Of a stretch of 15,960 bases of DNA, positions 1 to 7,433 are shown one piece after another. The position numbers were made by a program, and so were the translations under genes. This DNA is from Proteobacteria bacterium UBA4656 (GTDB lineage: Bacteria; Pseudomonadota; Gammaproteobacteria; Xanthomonadales; Ahniellaceae): positions 1 to 15,960 of the forward strand of contig DHLY01000130.1 in assembly GCA_002405525.1 (NCBI GenBank). Direction: 5' to 3'. The first letter of the stretch is position 1; every line of letters starts with the position of its first letter. The notes below the pieces were generated by a model that worked only from the letters and a program-made list of their open reading frames with translations, was not told the origin of the DNA and did no database searches.

Positions 1-218
1 GCGCGCGGCAGCATGCCGTATTCGGCCGTCACCCAGCCCTCGCCCTTGCCGCGCAGGAAGGGCGGCACCCTGTCTTCGATGCTGGCGGTGCACAGAACGC
101 GGGTGTCGCCGAACGACACCAGCACCGAACCTTCGGCGTGGCGGGTGAATCCGCGCTGGATGGACACCGGCCGCAGGGCGTCGGCGGCGCGGCCGCTGGG
201 GCGTTGGATGCGGCTCAT
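1..218 (-). CDS. rph: Ribonuclease PH, N-terminal part (gene runs off the left edge)
   Basis: RNase PH is a phosphate-dependent 3'-to-5' exoribonuclease that trims tRNA 3' ends. Translating the minus strand from the ATG at 218-216 gives about 72 residues that match the family's N-terminus closely: [18 protein letters not shown], then the stretch [20 protein letters not shown], and later [12 protein letters not shown] just before the window edge. Only the first third of a protein usually near 240 residues is present, so the catalytic part cannot be checked. No purine-rich ribosome site precedes this ATG, but the protein start agrees with the family. The gene is divergent from yicC across about 230 bases, an arrangement I recall from xanthomonads. 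Confidence 0.93.
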   Translation of the reverse strand, partial: MSRIQRPSGRAADALRPVSIQRGFTRHAEGSVLVSFGDTRVLCTASIEDRVPPFLRGKGEGWVTAEYGMLPR

Positions 219-372
219 GGAGGGTAGGAGATGCGGCTGGGCGGGCGAGGGGACCGCTGGACCAGGTATCGACACCCGCGTTGCGCGCGTGCGTGCCAGC
301 GGCCCGGCGGACGCCCGGATCGTGGAAACACCACGCCTCGCGTCGCGCGCCTTGCCGGCCGGCCGCACGACG

Positions 373-391
373 TCCGGTGCGGGCGTGGATC
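373..391 (+). repeat. Copy 1 of a 19-base intergenic direct repeat
   Basis: TCCGGTGCGGGCGTGGATC occurs here and, identically and in the same orientation, at 8413-8431, about 8 kb away. Both copies are outside genes. Similarity continues imperfectly for roughly 20 bases downstream: both copies go on to TCCG and then a CG-rich stretch, and both lead into a hairpin. It may belong to a small dispersed repeat family, which cannot be confirmed from this window. Confidence 0.6.
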
Positions 392-403
392 CTTAGATCC
401 GCG
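384..403 (+). repeat. Small hairpin in the yicC leader/promoter region
   Basis: Bases 384-391 (CGTGGATC) pair with 396-403 (GATCCGCG) around the four-base loop CTTA. This gives an 8-bp stem with one G-T wobble. No T-run follows, so it is not a standard terminator. The left arm lies within the 19-base repeat shared with 8413-8431. It could be a dispersed-repeat hairpin or a protein-binding palindrome; the role is unknown. Confidence 0.5.
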
Positions 404-451
404 GTCACCGAGAGTAACATCCCCGCACAGTCGCCTTCAGGACCCGCGCCC

Positions 452-1318
452 ATGATCCGCAGCATGACCGCCTTCGCCGCCCGCGAAGCGCAGACCCCGC
501 ACGGCGTGCTGGCGTGGGAGCTGCGCTCGGTCAACCACCGCTATCTGGAGATATCGTTGCGGCTGCCCGACGACCTGCGCGCGCTGGAGCCGCGCCTGCG
601 CGAACGCATCGCGCAGCGCATCGCGCGCGGCAAGGTGGACGTGGCGTTGCGCCTGCGCGGCGCGCCGGCCGCGGCCGGCGGCCTGAGCCTCGATGCCGCG
701 CTGGCGCGCGACCTGGGGCGGCTCTCGCGCGAACTTGCGGGCCATCTGCCCGACCTCGCGCCCGGCACCCGGATCGAGGCACTCGCCTGGCCAGGACTCA
801 TCGTGGCCCCGGAACGTGACCTCGAGGCGCTCCACGACGCGGCGGCGACGGCTTTCGAACGGGCGCTGGACGAGTTCGTGGCCGCGCGCGAGCGCGAGGG
901 CGCGCGCCTGTGCCAGTTCCTGCGCGACCGGCTCGATGGCGTCGAGGCGACCGCCGGCCGGGTTCGGCAATGGTTGCCCGAGATCCGCGGCGCGCTGCGC
1001 GCGCGGCTGGAGGCGCGGCTGGCCGACCTCAAGGCGCCGATCGATCCGGGCCGGATCGAGCAGGAAGTGGTGCTGGGCCTGACCAAGCTCGACGTGGACG
1101 AGGAACTGGATCGGCTGACCAGCCATCTCGCCGAGGCGCGCCGTATCCTGGACCGCCCTGAGCCCGCCGGCCGGCGGCTCGACTTCCTGCTGCAGGAGTT
1201 CAACCGCGAGGCCAACACTCTGGCCTCGAAGTCGGTCGACGCGCGCACCTCGCAGGCGGGCGTGGACCTGAAGGTGCTGATCGACCAGCTGCGCGAACAG
1301 GTGCAGAACATCGAGTGA
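452..1318 (+). CDS. yicC: YicC/YloC family endoribonuclease
   Basis: YicC proteins are endoribonucleases; in E. coli YicC has been linked to small-RNA turnover together with polynucleotide phosphorylase. The start chosen is the ATG at 452, giving 288 residues beginning MIRSMTAFAAREA, as in the family (E. coli about 287). An AGGA at 439-442, nine bases upstream, supports it; the longer open frame from 281 adds 57 unrelated residues. The N-terminal YicC-like domain includes ELRSVNHRYLE near residues 24-33. The C-terminal DUF1732 part contains DEELDRLTSHLAEARRIL, then FLLQEFNREANTLASKS and an ending in VDLKVLIDQLREQVQNIE, all typical. It is followed by gmk after about 160 bases, a common neighbour in proteobacteria. 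Confidence 0.93.
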   Translation: MIRSMTAFAAREAQTPHGVLAWELRSVNHRYLEISLRLPDDLRALEPRLRERIAQRIARGKVDVALRLRGAPAAAGGLSLDAALARDLGRLSRELAGHLPDLAPGTRIEALAWPGLIVAPERDLEALHDAAATAFERALDEFVAAREREGARLCQFLRDRLDGVEATAGRVRQWLPEIRGALRARLEARLADLKAPIDPGRIEQEVVLGLTKLDVDEELDRLTSHLAEARRILDRPEPAGRRLDFLLQEFNREANTLASKSVDARTSQAGVDLKVLIDQLREQVQNIE

Positions 1319-1407
1319 GACGGCGAACTTCCAGTGCCCAGAGGCGAATCGGGGCCAATGCCGGCGGCGCCGGAAACGACCGCACACGGCCATCCGCCGC
1401 GGTCGGG

Positions 1408-1413
1408 TAGAGT
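1408..1413 (+). promoter_or_regulatory. Possible -10 element upstream of gmk
   Basis: TAGAGT lies 67 bases before the gmk ATG in otherwise very GC-rich sequence, and fits the TANANT pattern seen before most genes here. No good -35 hexamer is visible 16-18 bases upstream, so this is only a candidate. Confidence 0.3.
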
Positions 1414-1480
1414 GACGGCCGGCAGCGCCCTTCCCGTTCGCCGATGCCCGGCCCCCGACGCCCGACCAGCCCAACGCCCC

Positions 1481-2095
1481 ATGCCCGGAAGCCTGTTCAT
1501 CGTCGCCGCGCCCTCCGGGGGCGGCAAGACCTCGCTGGTCAAGGCGCTGCTCGAACGCGAGCCGCAGATCGCGCTGTCGGTGTCGTACACCTCGCGCGCG
1601 CCGCGGCCGGGCGAGGTGGAGGGTGTGCACTACCATTTCGTCGGCCGCGACATCTTCGAGGCGATGGTCGCGCGCGGCGAGTTCTTCGAGCATTTCCTGG
1701 TCCACGGCGACCTCAAGGGCACGGCGCGCAGTGCGGTCGAGCCGCTGCTGGCCGCCGGCCGCGACGTGCTGCTGGAGATCGACTGGCAGGGCGCGCGCAA
1801 GGTGCGCGAGCAGGTCCCGGGCTGCGTGGGCGTGTTCATCCTGCCGCCCTCGCGGGCCGAACTGGAGCGTCGCCTGCGCCGCCGGGCGCAGGATTCCGAA
1901 GACACCATCCGCCGCCGGCTGGCCAACTCGGTGGAAGAGGTCCGCCATGCCGGCGAGTTCGACTTCGTGATCGTCAATGACGTGTTCGAGCAGGCGCTGG
2001 AGGACCTGCTTGCGATCGTGCGCAGCCAGCGTCTGCGCCACGCCGCCCAGCGCGAGCGCCTCGGGCCGCTGCTCGCCCAGTTGACCGCACCCTGA
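1481..2095 (+). CDS. gmk: Guanylate kinase
   Basis: Guanylate kinase phosphorylates GMP to GDP with ATP in the cytoplasm and feeds both GTP and (p)ppGpp pools. The start at 1481 (MPGSLFIVAAPSGGGKTSL) gives 204 residues, the usual size; the open frame extends further upstream but the family begins here. No ribosome site is obvious. The P-loop is APSGGGKTS at residues 10-18. The GMP-site stretch is SVSYTSRAPRPGE at 33-45, with Arg39 and Arg42, Tyr51 and Glu70 in expected places. The lid-side stretch is LLEIDWQGARKVR at 97-109. One oddity is residues 76-81, which read GDLKGT where the family usually has GNYYGT, so the second tyrosine, a GMP contact, is Lys79. Everything else looks functional. 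It lies upstream of rpoZ and spoT, the usual (p)ppGpp neighbourhood. Confidence 0.95.
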   Translation: MPGSLFIVAAPSGGGKTSLVKALLEREPQIALSVSYTSRAPRPGEVEGVHYHFVGRDIFEAMVARGEFFEHFLVHGDLKGTARSAVEPLLAAGRDVLLEIDWQGARKVREQVPGCVGVFILPPSRAELERRLRRRAQDSEDTIRRRLANSVEEVRHAGEFDFVIVNDVFEQALEDLLAIVRSQRLRHAAQRERLGPLLAQLTAP

Positions 2096-2096
2096 A

Positions 2097-2120
2097 GCCC
2101 CGCCGGTCGCCGGCCGGGGC
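2097..2120 (+). terminator. GC-rich hairpin after gmk, without a T-run
   Basis: GCCCCG (2097-2102) pairs with CGGGGC (2115-2120), and CCGG (2103-2106) pairs with CCGG (2110-2113). Base 2114 is bulged and the loop is TCG. It starts right after the gmk stop codon. There is no T-tract, so it may be a weak or factor-assisted terminator, or an RNA-stabilising 3' end, rather than a strong intrinsic terminator. It separates gmk from the rpoZ promoter. Confidence 0.45.
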
Positions 2121-2134
2121 GTCCGCGGCCCGGT

Positions 2135-2164
2135 TTGCGTGCCCGCGCCCTGCGCCGCTACACT
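2135..2164 (+). promoter_or_regulatory. Sigma-70-type promoter of rpoZ
   Basis: TTGCGT (2135-2140) and TACACT (2159-2164) are separated by 18 bases. They lie in the gap after the gmk hairpin, 47 bases before the rpoZ ATG. The layout is almost the same as at rpmE2 (TTGCGC, 18 bases, TAAACT), which strengthens both. A short leader of about 40 bases would result. Confidence 0.55.
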
Positions 2165-2187
2165 GGGCGGCCTTTCCAAATTCCTGA

Positions 2188-2200
2188 TTCCCTTCGGGAA
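2188..2200 (+). promoter_or_regulatory. Small hairpin in the rpoZ leader, next to the ribosome site
   Basis: TTCCC (2188-2192) pairs with GGGAA (2196-2200) around a three-base loop. It ends just before GAGG (2203-2206), the likely ribosome-binding site of rpoZ. The stem does not cover the site itself, so any effect on translation is speculative. Confidence 0.35.
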
Positions 2201-2211
2201 ACGAGGCAACC

Positions 2212-2508
2212 ATGGCCCGCATCACCGTCGAAGACTGCCTCGAGGTGGTCGACAACCGTTTCGATCTCGTGCTGATGGCGACGCAGCGCGCGCGCCAGTT
2301 GGCGAACGGCGCCGAGCCGACGCTGGTCGCGCACAACGACAAGCCGACGGTGCTCGCATTGCGCGAGATCGCGGAAGGCACCGTCAACCACGAGATGATC
2401 GCGGAGATCGCCCGGCAGGAGAAGGAAAGAGCGGAGCGCCAGGCCCTCGAGTGGGCGGCCGCCGAGGTCGTCGACGACGATCTGTCCAAGGGCGGCGACG
2501 ACCTCTGA
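2212..2508 (+). CDS. rpoZ: DNA-directed RNA polymerase omega subunit
   Basis: Omega binds the beta' subunit, helps RNA polymerase assembly, and in E. coli forms part of one ppGpp-binding site. The protein is 98 residues, close to xanthomonad omegas and slightly longer than E. coli's 91. The start [19 protein letters not shown] and the stretch [18 protein letters not shown] (residues 19-36) are diagnostic, followed by [17 protein letters not shown]. The C-terminus is acidic and more variable. The ATG at 2212 has GAGG at 2203-2206, five bases upstream. It is followed by spoT after 56 bases, the same pairing as in E. coli. Confidence 0.96.
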   Translation: MARITVEDCLEVVDNRFDLVLMATQRARQLANGAEPTLVAHNDKPTVLALREIAEGTVNHEMIAEIARQEKERAERQALEWAAAEVVDDDLSKGGDDL

Positions 2509-2564
2509 GCCGCCGGCGCGCTGCGTCGGGTCGGTGACGGCGGCCGCAGGCGCAGCGTCCGGTC

Positions 2565-4727
2565 GTGGCCGCAGTCAGCCCTCCTCCCGCGGCCGGCCCG
2601 GACGGTATCCCCGCCTACGCGCTGGCGCTCGAGCACAAGCTCACGGCCTACCTGCCGCCGGCTTCGGTGGCGCGGGTCCGCGAGGCCTTCCGCCTGGGCG
2701 AAGCCGCGCACGCCGGCCAGACCCGGCGCAGCGGCGAGCCTTACATCACGCATCCTGTCGCGGTCGCCGGGATTCTCGCCGACCTCCGACTCGACGCGGA
2801 GGCGGTGATCGCCGCCATCCTGCACGACACCATCGAGGACACGCAGGTCAACCGTGCCGACCTCGAGCAGCGTTTCGGCGGTGAGGTCGCCTACCTGGTG
2901 GAGGGGGTGACCAAGCTTGACAAGGTGCAGTTCCGCTCGGTGCAGGAGGCCAACGCCGAGAGCTTCCGCAAGATGCTGCTGGCGATGGCGCGCGACCTGC
3001 GCGTGATCCTGATCAAGCTCGCCGACCGGCTGCACAACATGCGCACGCTGGATGCGATGGCGCGCGCCTCGCGCGAGCGGATCGCCCGCGAGACGCTGGA
3101 CATCTACGCCCCCATCGCGCAGCGCCTCGGGATGAACGCCTTCAAGGCCGAATTGCAGGACCTCGGGTTCAGCGCGTTGTATCCGCTGCGGCACCGGGTA
3201 CTCTCGCAGCGCATCCGACAGACCTACGGCAGCCGCCGCGAGACGGTGGCGCGGATCGAGGCGGCGATCGCGGCCAAGCTGGGCCAGATGGGCATCGGAG
3301 CGCGTCTGGTCAGCCGCGTGAAGTCGCCGTGGAGCATCTACACGAAGATGCGCGCCGAGCACAAGAACTTCGCCCAAGTACTCGACGTGGTCGGTGTGCG
3401 CGTGGTGGTGCCGGACACCATGCAGTGCTACCTCGCGCTCGGCGCCGTGCATGCGCTGTACAAGCCGGTGGACGCGCGGTTCAAGGACTTCATCGCCATC
3501 CCCAAGGCCAACGGCTACCAGTCGCTGCACACCACCCTGTTCGGTCCCAACGGGACGCCGATCGAGGTGCAGATCCGCACCGAGGACATGGACCTGCTCG
3601 CCGAGCGCGGCGTGGCCGCGCACTGGGCGTACAAGACCGACGCGGCGCCCGCCAACAGCGCGCAGGCGCGCGCCCGCGAGTGGCTCTCGAACCTGCTGGC
3701 GCAGCAGTCCGGCACCGCGAACTCGCTGGAGTTCGTCGAGAACCTGAAGGTGGACCTGTTCCCGGACGAGGTCTACCTGTTCACCCCCAAAGGCGACATC
3801 CTCGCCCTGCCGCGCAACGCGACCGCGCTCGACTTCGCGTACGCGGTGCACACCAGCATCGGCGATCACGCGGTGGCGGCGCGGGTGGACAAGAGGCTGG
3901 TTCCGTTGCGCACTCGTCTGGGCAGCGGCCAGACGGTGGAAGTGATCACCGCGCCATCCGCCGTGCCGTCGCCGAACTGGCTGGAGTTCGTGGTCAGCGC
4001 CAAGGCGCGGATCGCGATCCGCCAGTACCTCAAGCGACTGCAGCACGAGGACGCGATCGAACTCGGCCATCGTATGCTCGACAAGGCGCTCGACGAGATC
4101 GACTCCTCGCTGGACGCGATTCCACCGCACGTACTCGACGCCTACCTCGCCGACAACCGCCTGCGTCGGCTGGAAGACCTGCTGGCGGAGATCGCGCTCG
4201 GCAACCGCATGCCGCAGCAGGCGGCACAGGCGCTGACCCGCGAGCAGGGTGAACTGGACCTCGGGCGCAAGTCGCGGCGCGGCGAGAAGATCCTGATCAC
4301 CGGTGCCGAGCGCGGGGTGGTGACCTTCGGCGCCTGCTGCCACCCGATCCCGGGCGACGAGATCATGGGTTTCCTGTCCGCCGGCAAGGGCGTGGTCGTG
4401 CACCGCATGGACTGCCCGAACGTGCCCGAGTTCCGGCGCAATCCCGATCGCTGGGTGGCGATCGACTGGGACCGCCCGGTGCAGGGCCACTTCCGCTGCG
4501 CGCTGAAGATCGTGGTCGACAACAAGCCCGGCGTGCTGGCGACCGTGGCGGCGGCGATCGCCGAGGCCGGATCGAACATCGAGAACATCGAGTACCAGGA
4601 GCGCGACATCCACGCTGCGGCCCTTCTTTTCACCCTCGAGGTGCGCGACCGCACCCACCTGGCCGAGGTGATGCGACGGGTTCGCCGCTCGGGTGTGGCG
4701 CACGCGCTGTCACGCCCGCTCGGGTGA
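2565..4727 (+). CDS. spoT: Bifunctional (p)ppGpp synthetase / guanosine-3',5'-bis(diphosphate) 3'-pyrophosphohydrolase
   Basis: SpoT makes and degrades the stringent-response alarmones ppGpp and pppGpp. The protein has 720 residues. The start is a GTG at 2565; a TGA at 2535-2537 in the same frame rules out a longer protein, and no ATG lies between. The N-terminal HD hydrolase domain keeps His63 (YITHPVAVA), His87-Asp88 (ILHDTIED) and Asp154 (DRLHNMRTL), so hydrolysis is expected. The synthetase domain has RFKD at 305-308, the charged motif of bifunctional Rel/SpoT enzymes rather than synthetase-only RelA, then NGYQSLHTT and IEVQIRTEDMD. A TGS domain follows (about 396-463), then a helical part, a conserved cysteine region (FGACCHPIPGD, about 588-598) and a C-terminal ACT domain (about 645-720). 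No strong ribosome site is seen, so translation may depend on the rpoZ context. Confidence 0.95.
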   Translation: MAAVSPPPAAGPDGIPAYALALEHKLTAYLPPASVARVREAFRLGEAAHAGQTRRSGEPYITHPVAVAGILADLRLDAEAVIAAILHDTIEDTQVNRADLEQRFGGEVAYLVEGVTKLDKVQFRSVQEANAESFRKMLLAMARDLRVILIKLADRLHNMRTLDAMARASRERIARETLDIYAPIAQRLGMNAFKAELQDLGFSALYPLRHRVLSQRIRQTYGSRRETVARIEAAIAAKLGQMGIGARLVSRVKSPWSIYTKMRAEHKNFAQVLDVVGVRVVVPDTMQCYLALGAVHALYKPVDARFKDFIAIPKANGYQSLHTTLFGPNGTPIEVQIRTEDMDLLAERGVAAHWAYKTDAAPANSAQARAREWLSNLLAQQSGTANSLEFVENLKVDLFPDEVYLFTPKGDILALPRNATALDFAYAVHTSIGDHAVAARVDKRLVPLRTRLGSGQTVEVITAPSAVPSPNWLEFVVSAKARIAIRQYLKRLQHEDAIELGHRMLDKALDEIDSSLDAIPPHVLDAYLADNRLRRLEDLLAEIALGNRMPQQAAQALTREQGELDLGRKSRRGEKILITGAERGVVTFGACCHPIPGDEIMGFLSAGKGVVVHRMDCPNVPEFRRNPDRWVAIDWDRPVQGHFRCALKIVVDNKPGVLATVAAAIAEAGSNIENIEYQERDIHAAALLFTLEVRDRTHLAEVMRRVRRSGVAHALSRPLG

Positions 4728-4732
4728 CGCTC

Positions 4733-4738
4733 TAGACT
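4733..4738 (+). promoter_or_regulatory. Possible -10 element upstream of ridA
   Basis: TAGACT begins five bases after the spoT stop codon and 33 bases before the ridA ATG. The nearest -35-like hexamer (CTGTCA, 4707-4712) is 20 bases upstream, too far for a classical promoter. It matches the TANANT pattern found before other genes in this window. Confidence 0.3.
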
Positions 4739-4765
4739 GTGCGCCCGACTTCGAAGGAGCGCCCG

Positions 4766-5149
4766 ATGGCCCGCCACTTCATCCACACTCCTCATGCCCC
4801 CGCCGCGATCGGTACCTATTCGCAGGCGGTGCGCGCCGGCGATACCGTCTACCTCAGCGGCCAGACGCCGCTCGATCCGGCCACCGGGCGCCTGGTCGAC
4901 GGGCCGATCGAGGCGCAGATTCGCCGCGTGTTCGACAACCTCAAGGCGGTCGCCGAAGCCAGTGGCGGCGACTTCGGCAAGGTGGTGAAGGTGCACGTGT
5001 TCCTGACCGACCTGAGCCACTTCGCCGCCTTGTCGGAAGTGATGCAGGAGTACTTCCAGCCTCCTTATCCCGCGCGTTCGACGATCGAGGTCAAGGGCCT
5101 GCCGCGCGGCGCGCAGGTCGAGATGGACATGATCATGGTCCTCGACTGA
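4766..5149 (+). CDS. ridA: RidA family 2-iminobutanoate/2-iminopropanoate deaminase
   Basis: RidA hydrolyses reactive enamine/imine intermediates released by pyridoxal-phosphate enzymes such as threonine dehydratase, protecting other such enzymes. The protein has 127 residues (E. coli 128). The ATG at 4766 is preceded by AAGGAG (4754-4759) at six bases, which fixes the start over an upstream in-frame start at 4739. Typical signatures are [19 protein letters not shown] (residues 15-33), Arg104 in YPARSTIEV (the residue that binds the substrate carboxylate, Arg105 in E. coli), and VEMDMI near the end. It lies next to spoT, as in E. coli-type gene orders and many other proteobacteria, 31 bases before recG. 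Confidence 0.94.
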   Translation: MARHFIHTPHAPAAIGTYSQAVRAGDTVYLSGQTPLDPATGRLVDGPIEAQIRRVFDNLKAVAEASGGDFGKVVKVHVFLTDLSHFAALSEVMQEYFQPPYPARSTIEVKGLPRGAQVEMDMIMVLD

Positions 5150-5180
5150 CGCAGTCGCGGCGCACGCAGGCGCCGGCGCG

Positions 5181-7280
5181 ATGGCCACCCGCAACGTAAC
5201 GTCCGAATCCGAGCAGGACCCTGGCGAGCAGCCCGTCAGCGTGCTGCGCGGGGTCGGGTCCGCGCTGGCCTCGACCCTGGGCGCGGCCGGGCTGGCGCGC
5301 CTGCAGGACCTCTGGTTCCACCTGCCGCTGCGCTACGAGGATCGCACCAGGGTCGTGCCGATCCGCGATGTCGCGACCGGCATGCGGGTGCAGGTGGAGG
5401 GCGTGGTGGACGCCGTCGAGCGCGGTTTCCGTTTCCGACCGCAGTTGAAGGTTGCACTGTCCGACGCCAGCGCGGCGACGCTGGCGCTGCGTTTCTTCCA
5501 CTTCACCCGCGCGCAGGCCGAGCAGCTGGCGCCGGGAACCCGGCTGCGCGCCTACGGCGAGGTGCGGGTCGGTCCTCAGGGCCCGGAGATGGTGCATCCG
5601 TCCTGGCAGCGGGTGCTGGCCGACACGCCGATCGAGCAGGCATTGACTCCGGTCTATCCGCTGGCCGACGGCCTGCAGCAGCGCCGCCTCGCCGGGCTCA
5701 TCGGTCAGGCCTTGGCCTTGCTGCCGGAAGACGAGCGACTGGAGTGCCTGCCGGCGACGCTGCGCGCGCGCTACCGGCTCGCTTCGCTGCGCGAGGCGCT
5801 CCGCTATGTGCACCGTCCGCCGCCTCGCGCGGACGTCGACGCGCTGCTGGCCGGCTGCCATCCGGCGCAGCGCCGCCTCGCCTTCGACGAACTGGTCGCG
5901 CACAACCTCGGCCTCAAGCGGCTGCGCGCGGCGGTGCGCGCCCGCCGTGGACCCGCGGTCCCGGCGCCTGGCGGGCGGCGCGATGCGTTCGTCGCCGGCC
6001 TGCCCTTCCGACTCACCGGCGCGCAGGCGCGCGCGCTGGCGGAGATCGATCGCGACCTCGGCGCAGGTGTGCCGATGCTGCGCCTGGTGCAGGGCGACGT
6101 CGGCTCAGGCAAGACCGTGGTCGCCGCGCTGGCCGCGCTGGCGGCGGTGGACGCCGGCTGGCAGGCGGCCGTGATGGCCCCGACCGAAGTGCTGGCCGAA
6201 CAGCACCAACGCAACTTCGCGCGCTGGCTGGAGCCGCTCGACGTGCGTGTGGCGTGGCTGGCCGGCAAGGTCAAGGGACGCGCCAGGCTGGCCGCGCTGG
6301 CCGCGGTGGCCGGTGCGGCCGACCTCGTGGTCGGTACGCACGCGCTGATGCAGGAAAGCGTGGCGTTTCGCCGTCTTGGCCTGGTGGTGATCGACGAGCA
6401 GCACCGATTCGGCGTGCACCAGCGCCTCGCGCTGCGCGACAAGGGCGCCAGCGACACCACCCCCCACACCCTGGTGATGACCGCCACCCCGATTCCGCGC
6501 ACGCTGGCGATGACGGCCTATGCCGACCTCGACGTATCGGTGATCGACGAGCTGCCGCCCGGGCGCACTCCGGTGCGCACGGTGGTGATCCCGGCCGCGC
6601 GACGCGACGAGGTGGTGGCGCGCATCCGGTCGGCCTGCGCCGAGGGCCGGCAGGCTTACTGGGTGTGCACCCTCATCGAGGAGTCGGACAGGCTGGAGGC
6701 GCAGGCCGCCGAGGCGGCCTTCGAGGCGCTGCGCGCGGCGCTGGACGACCTGCGCGTCGGTTTGGTCCACGGCCGCCTGCGGCCGGCCGAGAAGCAGGCG
6801 ACGATGGACGCCTTTGCCCGCGGCGAGGTCCAGCTGCTGGTGGCGACCACTGTGATCGAGGTCGGCGTCGACGTGCCCAACGCCAGCCTGATGGTGATCG
6901 AGAACGCCGAGCGCCTTGGCCTGTCGCAGCTGCACCAACTGCGCGGCCGGGTCGGGCGCGGCAGCGCGGCCTCGTCGTGCGTACTGCTGTACCAGGGCCC
7001 GTTGTCGGAGTCGGCGCGCGCGCGGCTGGAGACCATGCGCGAGACCAGCGACGGATTTCGCATCGCGGAGCGCGACCTCGAGCTGCGCGGCCCCGGTGAG
7101 GTGCTGGGCACCCGGCAGACCGGCGCGGCCGCGTTCCGGGTCGCCGACCTCACGCGCGACGCCGGTCTACTGCCCGACGTCAACGCCGCCGCCGACGCCC
7201 TGCTGGCCGCCGATCCGGTCGCGGTCGAGCGGCTGGTCCGGCGCTGGGTGGGTGGCGCCGAGCGCTTCGCCGAGGCTTGA
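5181..7280 (+). CDS. recG: ATP-dependent DNA helicase RecG
   Basis: RecG is a branch-migrating helicase that remodels stalled replication forks, Holliday junctions and R-loops. The protein has 699 residues (E. coli 693), starting at the ATG at 5181. The N-terminal wedge/OB region contains LQDLWFHLPLRYEDRT (residues 41-56). The helicase core shows Walker A GDVGSGKT (305-312), the Walker B box DEQH (405-408), motif III TATPIPRTL (434-442), and motif VI LRGRVGRG (587-594). LVHGRLRPAEKQ and VATTVIEVGVDVPN lie between the last two. The C-terminal ERDLELRGPGEVLGTRQTG (630-648) is the translocation-linked motif. The gene has no clear ribosome site and starts 31 bases after ridA, so it is probably read from the same transcript. 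Confidence 0.96.
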   Translation: MATRNVTSESEQDPGEQPVSVLRGVGSALASTLGAAGLARLQDLWFHLPLRYEDRTRVVPIRDVATGMRVQVEGVVDAVERGFRFRPQLKVALSDASAATLALRFFHFTRAQAEQLAPGTRLRAYGEVRVGPQGPEMVHPSWQRVLADTPIEQALTPVYPLADGLQQRRLAGLIGQALALLPEDERLECLPATLRARYRLASLREALRYVHRPPPRADVDALLAGCHPAQRRLAFDELVAHNLGLKRLRAAVRARRGPAVPAPGGRRDAFVAGLPFRLTGAQARALAEIDRDLGAGVPMLRLVQGDVGSGKTVVAALAALAAVDAGWQAAVMAPTEVLAEQHQRNFARWLEPLDVRVAWLAGKVKGRARLAALAAVAGAADLVVGTHALMQESVAFRRLGLVVIDEQHRFGVHQRLALRDKGASDTTPHTLVMTATPIPRTLAMTAYADLDVSVIDELPPGRTPVRTVVIPAARRDEVVARIRSACAEGRQAYWVCTLIEESDRLEAQAAEAAFEALRAALDDLRVGLVHGRLRPAEKQATMDAFARGEVQLLVATTVIEVGVDVPNASLMVIENAERLGLSQLHQLRGRVGRGSAASSCVLLYQGPLSESARARLETMRETSDGFRIAERDLELRGPGEVLGTRQTGAAAFRVADLTRDAGLLPDVNAAADALLAADPVAVERLVRRWVGGAERFAEA

Positions 7281-7390
7281 GCTTTTGCGGAAGACAGCGG
7301 CTTCTGCGGCAAGAAAAGGATGGCCCGGGCGCGGTTCATGCACGCGGGCGAAGGGTTCGCGGTCGATGAGCGATCGGGCACGCGCTGGCG

Positions 7391-7396
7391 CATACT
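7391..7396 (+). promoter_or_regulatory. Possible -10 element upstream of the nucleoside hydrolase
   Basis: CATACT lies 37 bases before the ATG at 7434 in the 153-base gap after recG. No convincing -35 hexamer is seen. No clear terminator is seen for recG in this gap, so read-through is also possible. Confidence 0.3.
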
Positions 7397-7433
7397 GCGT
7401 GCGCCTGCCACCGGCTCTGCCGTCGTTTCCGAC

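Larger units (their letters stand above)
219..451. other. Divergent intergenic region between rph and yicC
   Basis: This 233-base gap should carry outward promoters for rph and yicC. Toward yicC there is TAACAT at 415-420, a possible -10 box without a good -35 partner. Toward rph the minus strand reads GATACC over 270-265, also a weak -10 candidate. The gap holds one copy of a 19-base repeat (373-391) overlapping a hairpin (384-403). Short open frames cross it but resemble nothing I know and have no ribosome site, so I see no gene here. Confidence 0.6.

Noticed and set aside
13..396. Plus-strand 127-codon frame at the left edge
   Set aside because: It is opposite the clear 5' part of rph and runs on into the intergenic gap with no ribosome site or family resemblance.
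437..2209. 590-codon minus-strand open frame opposite yicC and gmk
   Set aside because: It spans two real genes and the gap between them, with Gln/Arg/Ala-rich sequence and no motifs. It is a codon-bias shadow.
1974..4703. 909-codon open frame on the minus strand opposite nearly all of spoT
   Set aside because: The plus strand encodes an unmistakable SpoT. The opposite frame is His/Arg/Leu/Val-rich low-complexity sequence with no family resemblance, the expected shadow of a GC-rich gene with strong third-position bias.
7281..7433. Possible terminator or small gene between recG and the nucleoside hydrolase
   Set aside because: CTTTT and AAAAG near 7282-7318 can pair, but the stem between them is poor. 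The in-frame extension of the hydrolase from 7320 has no family sequence.
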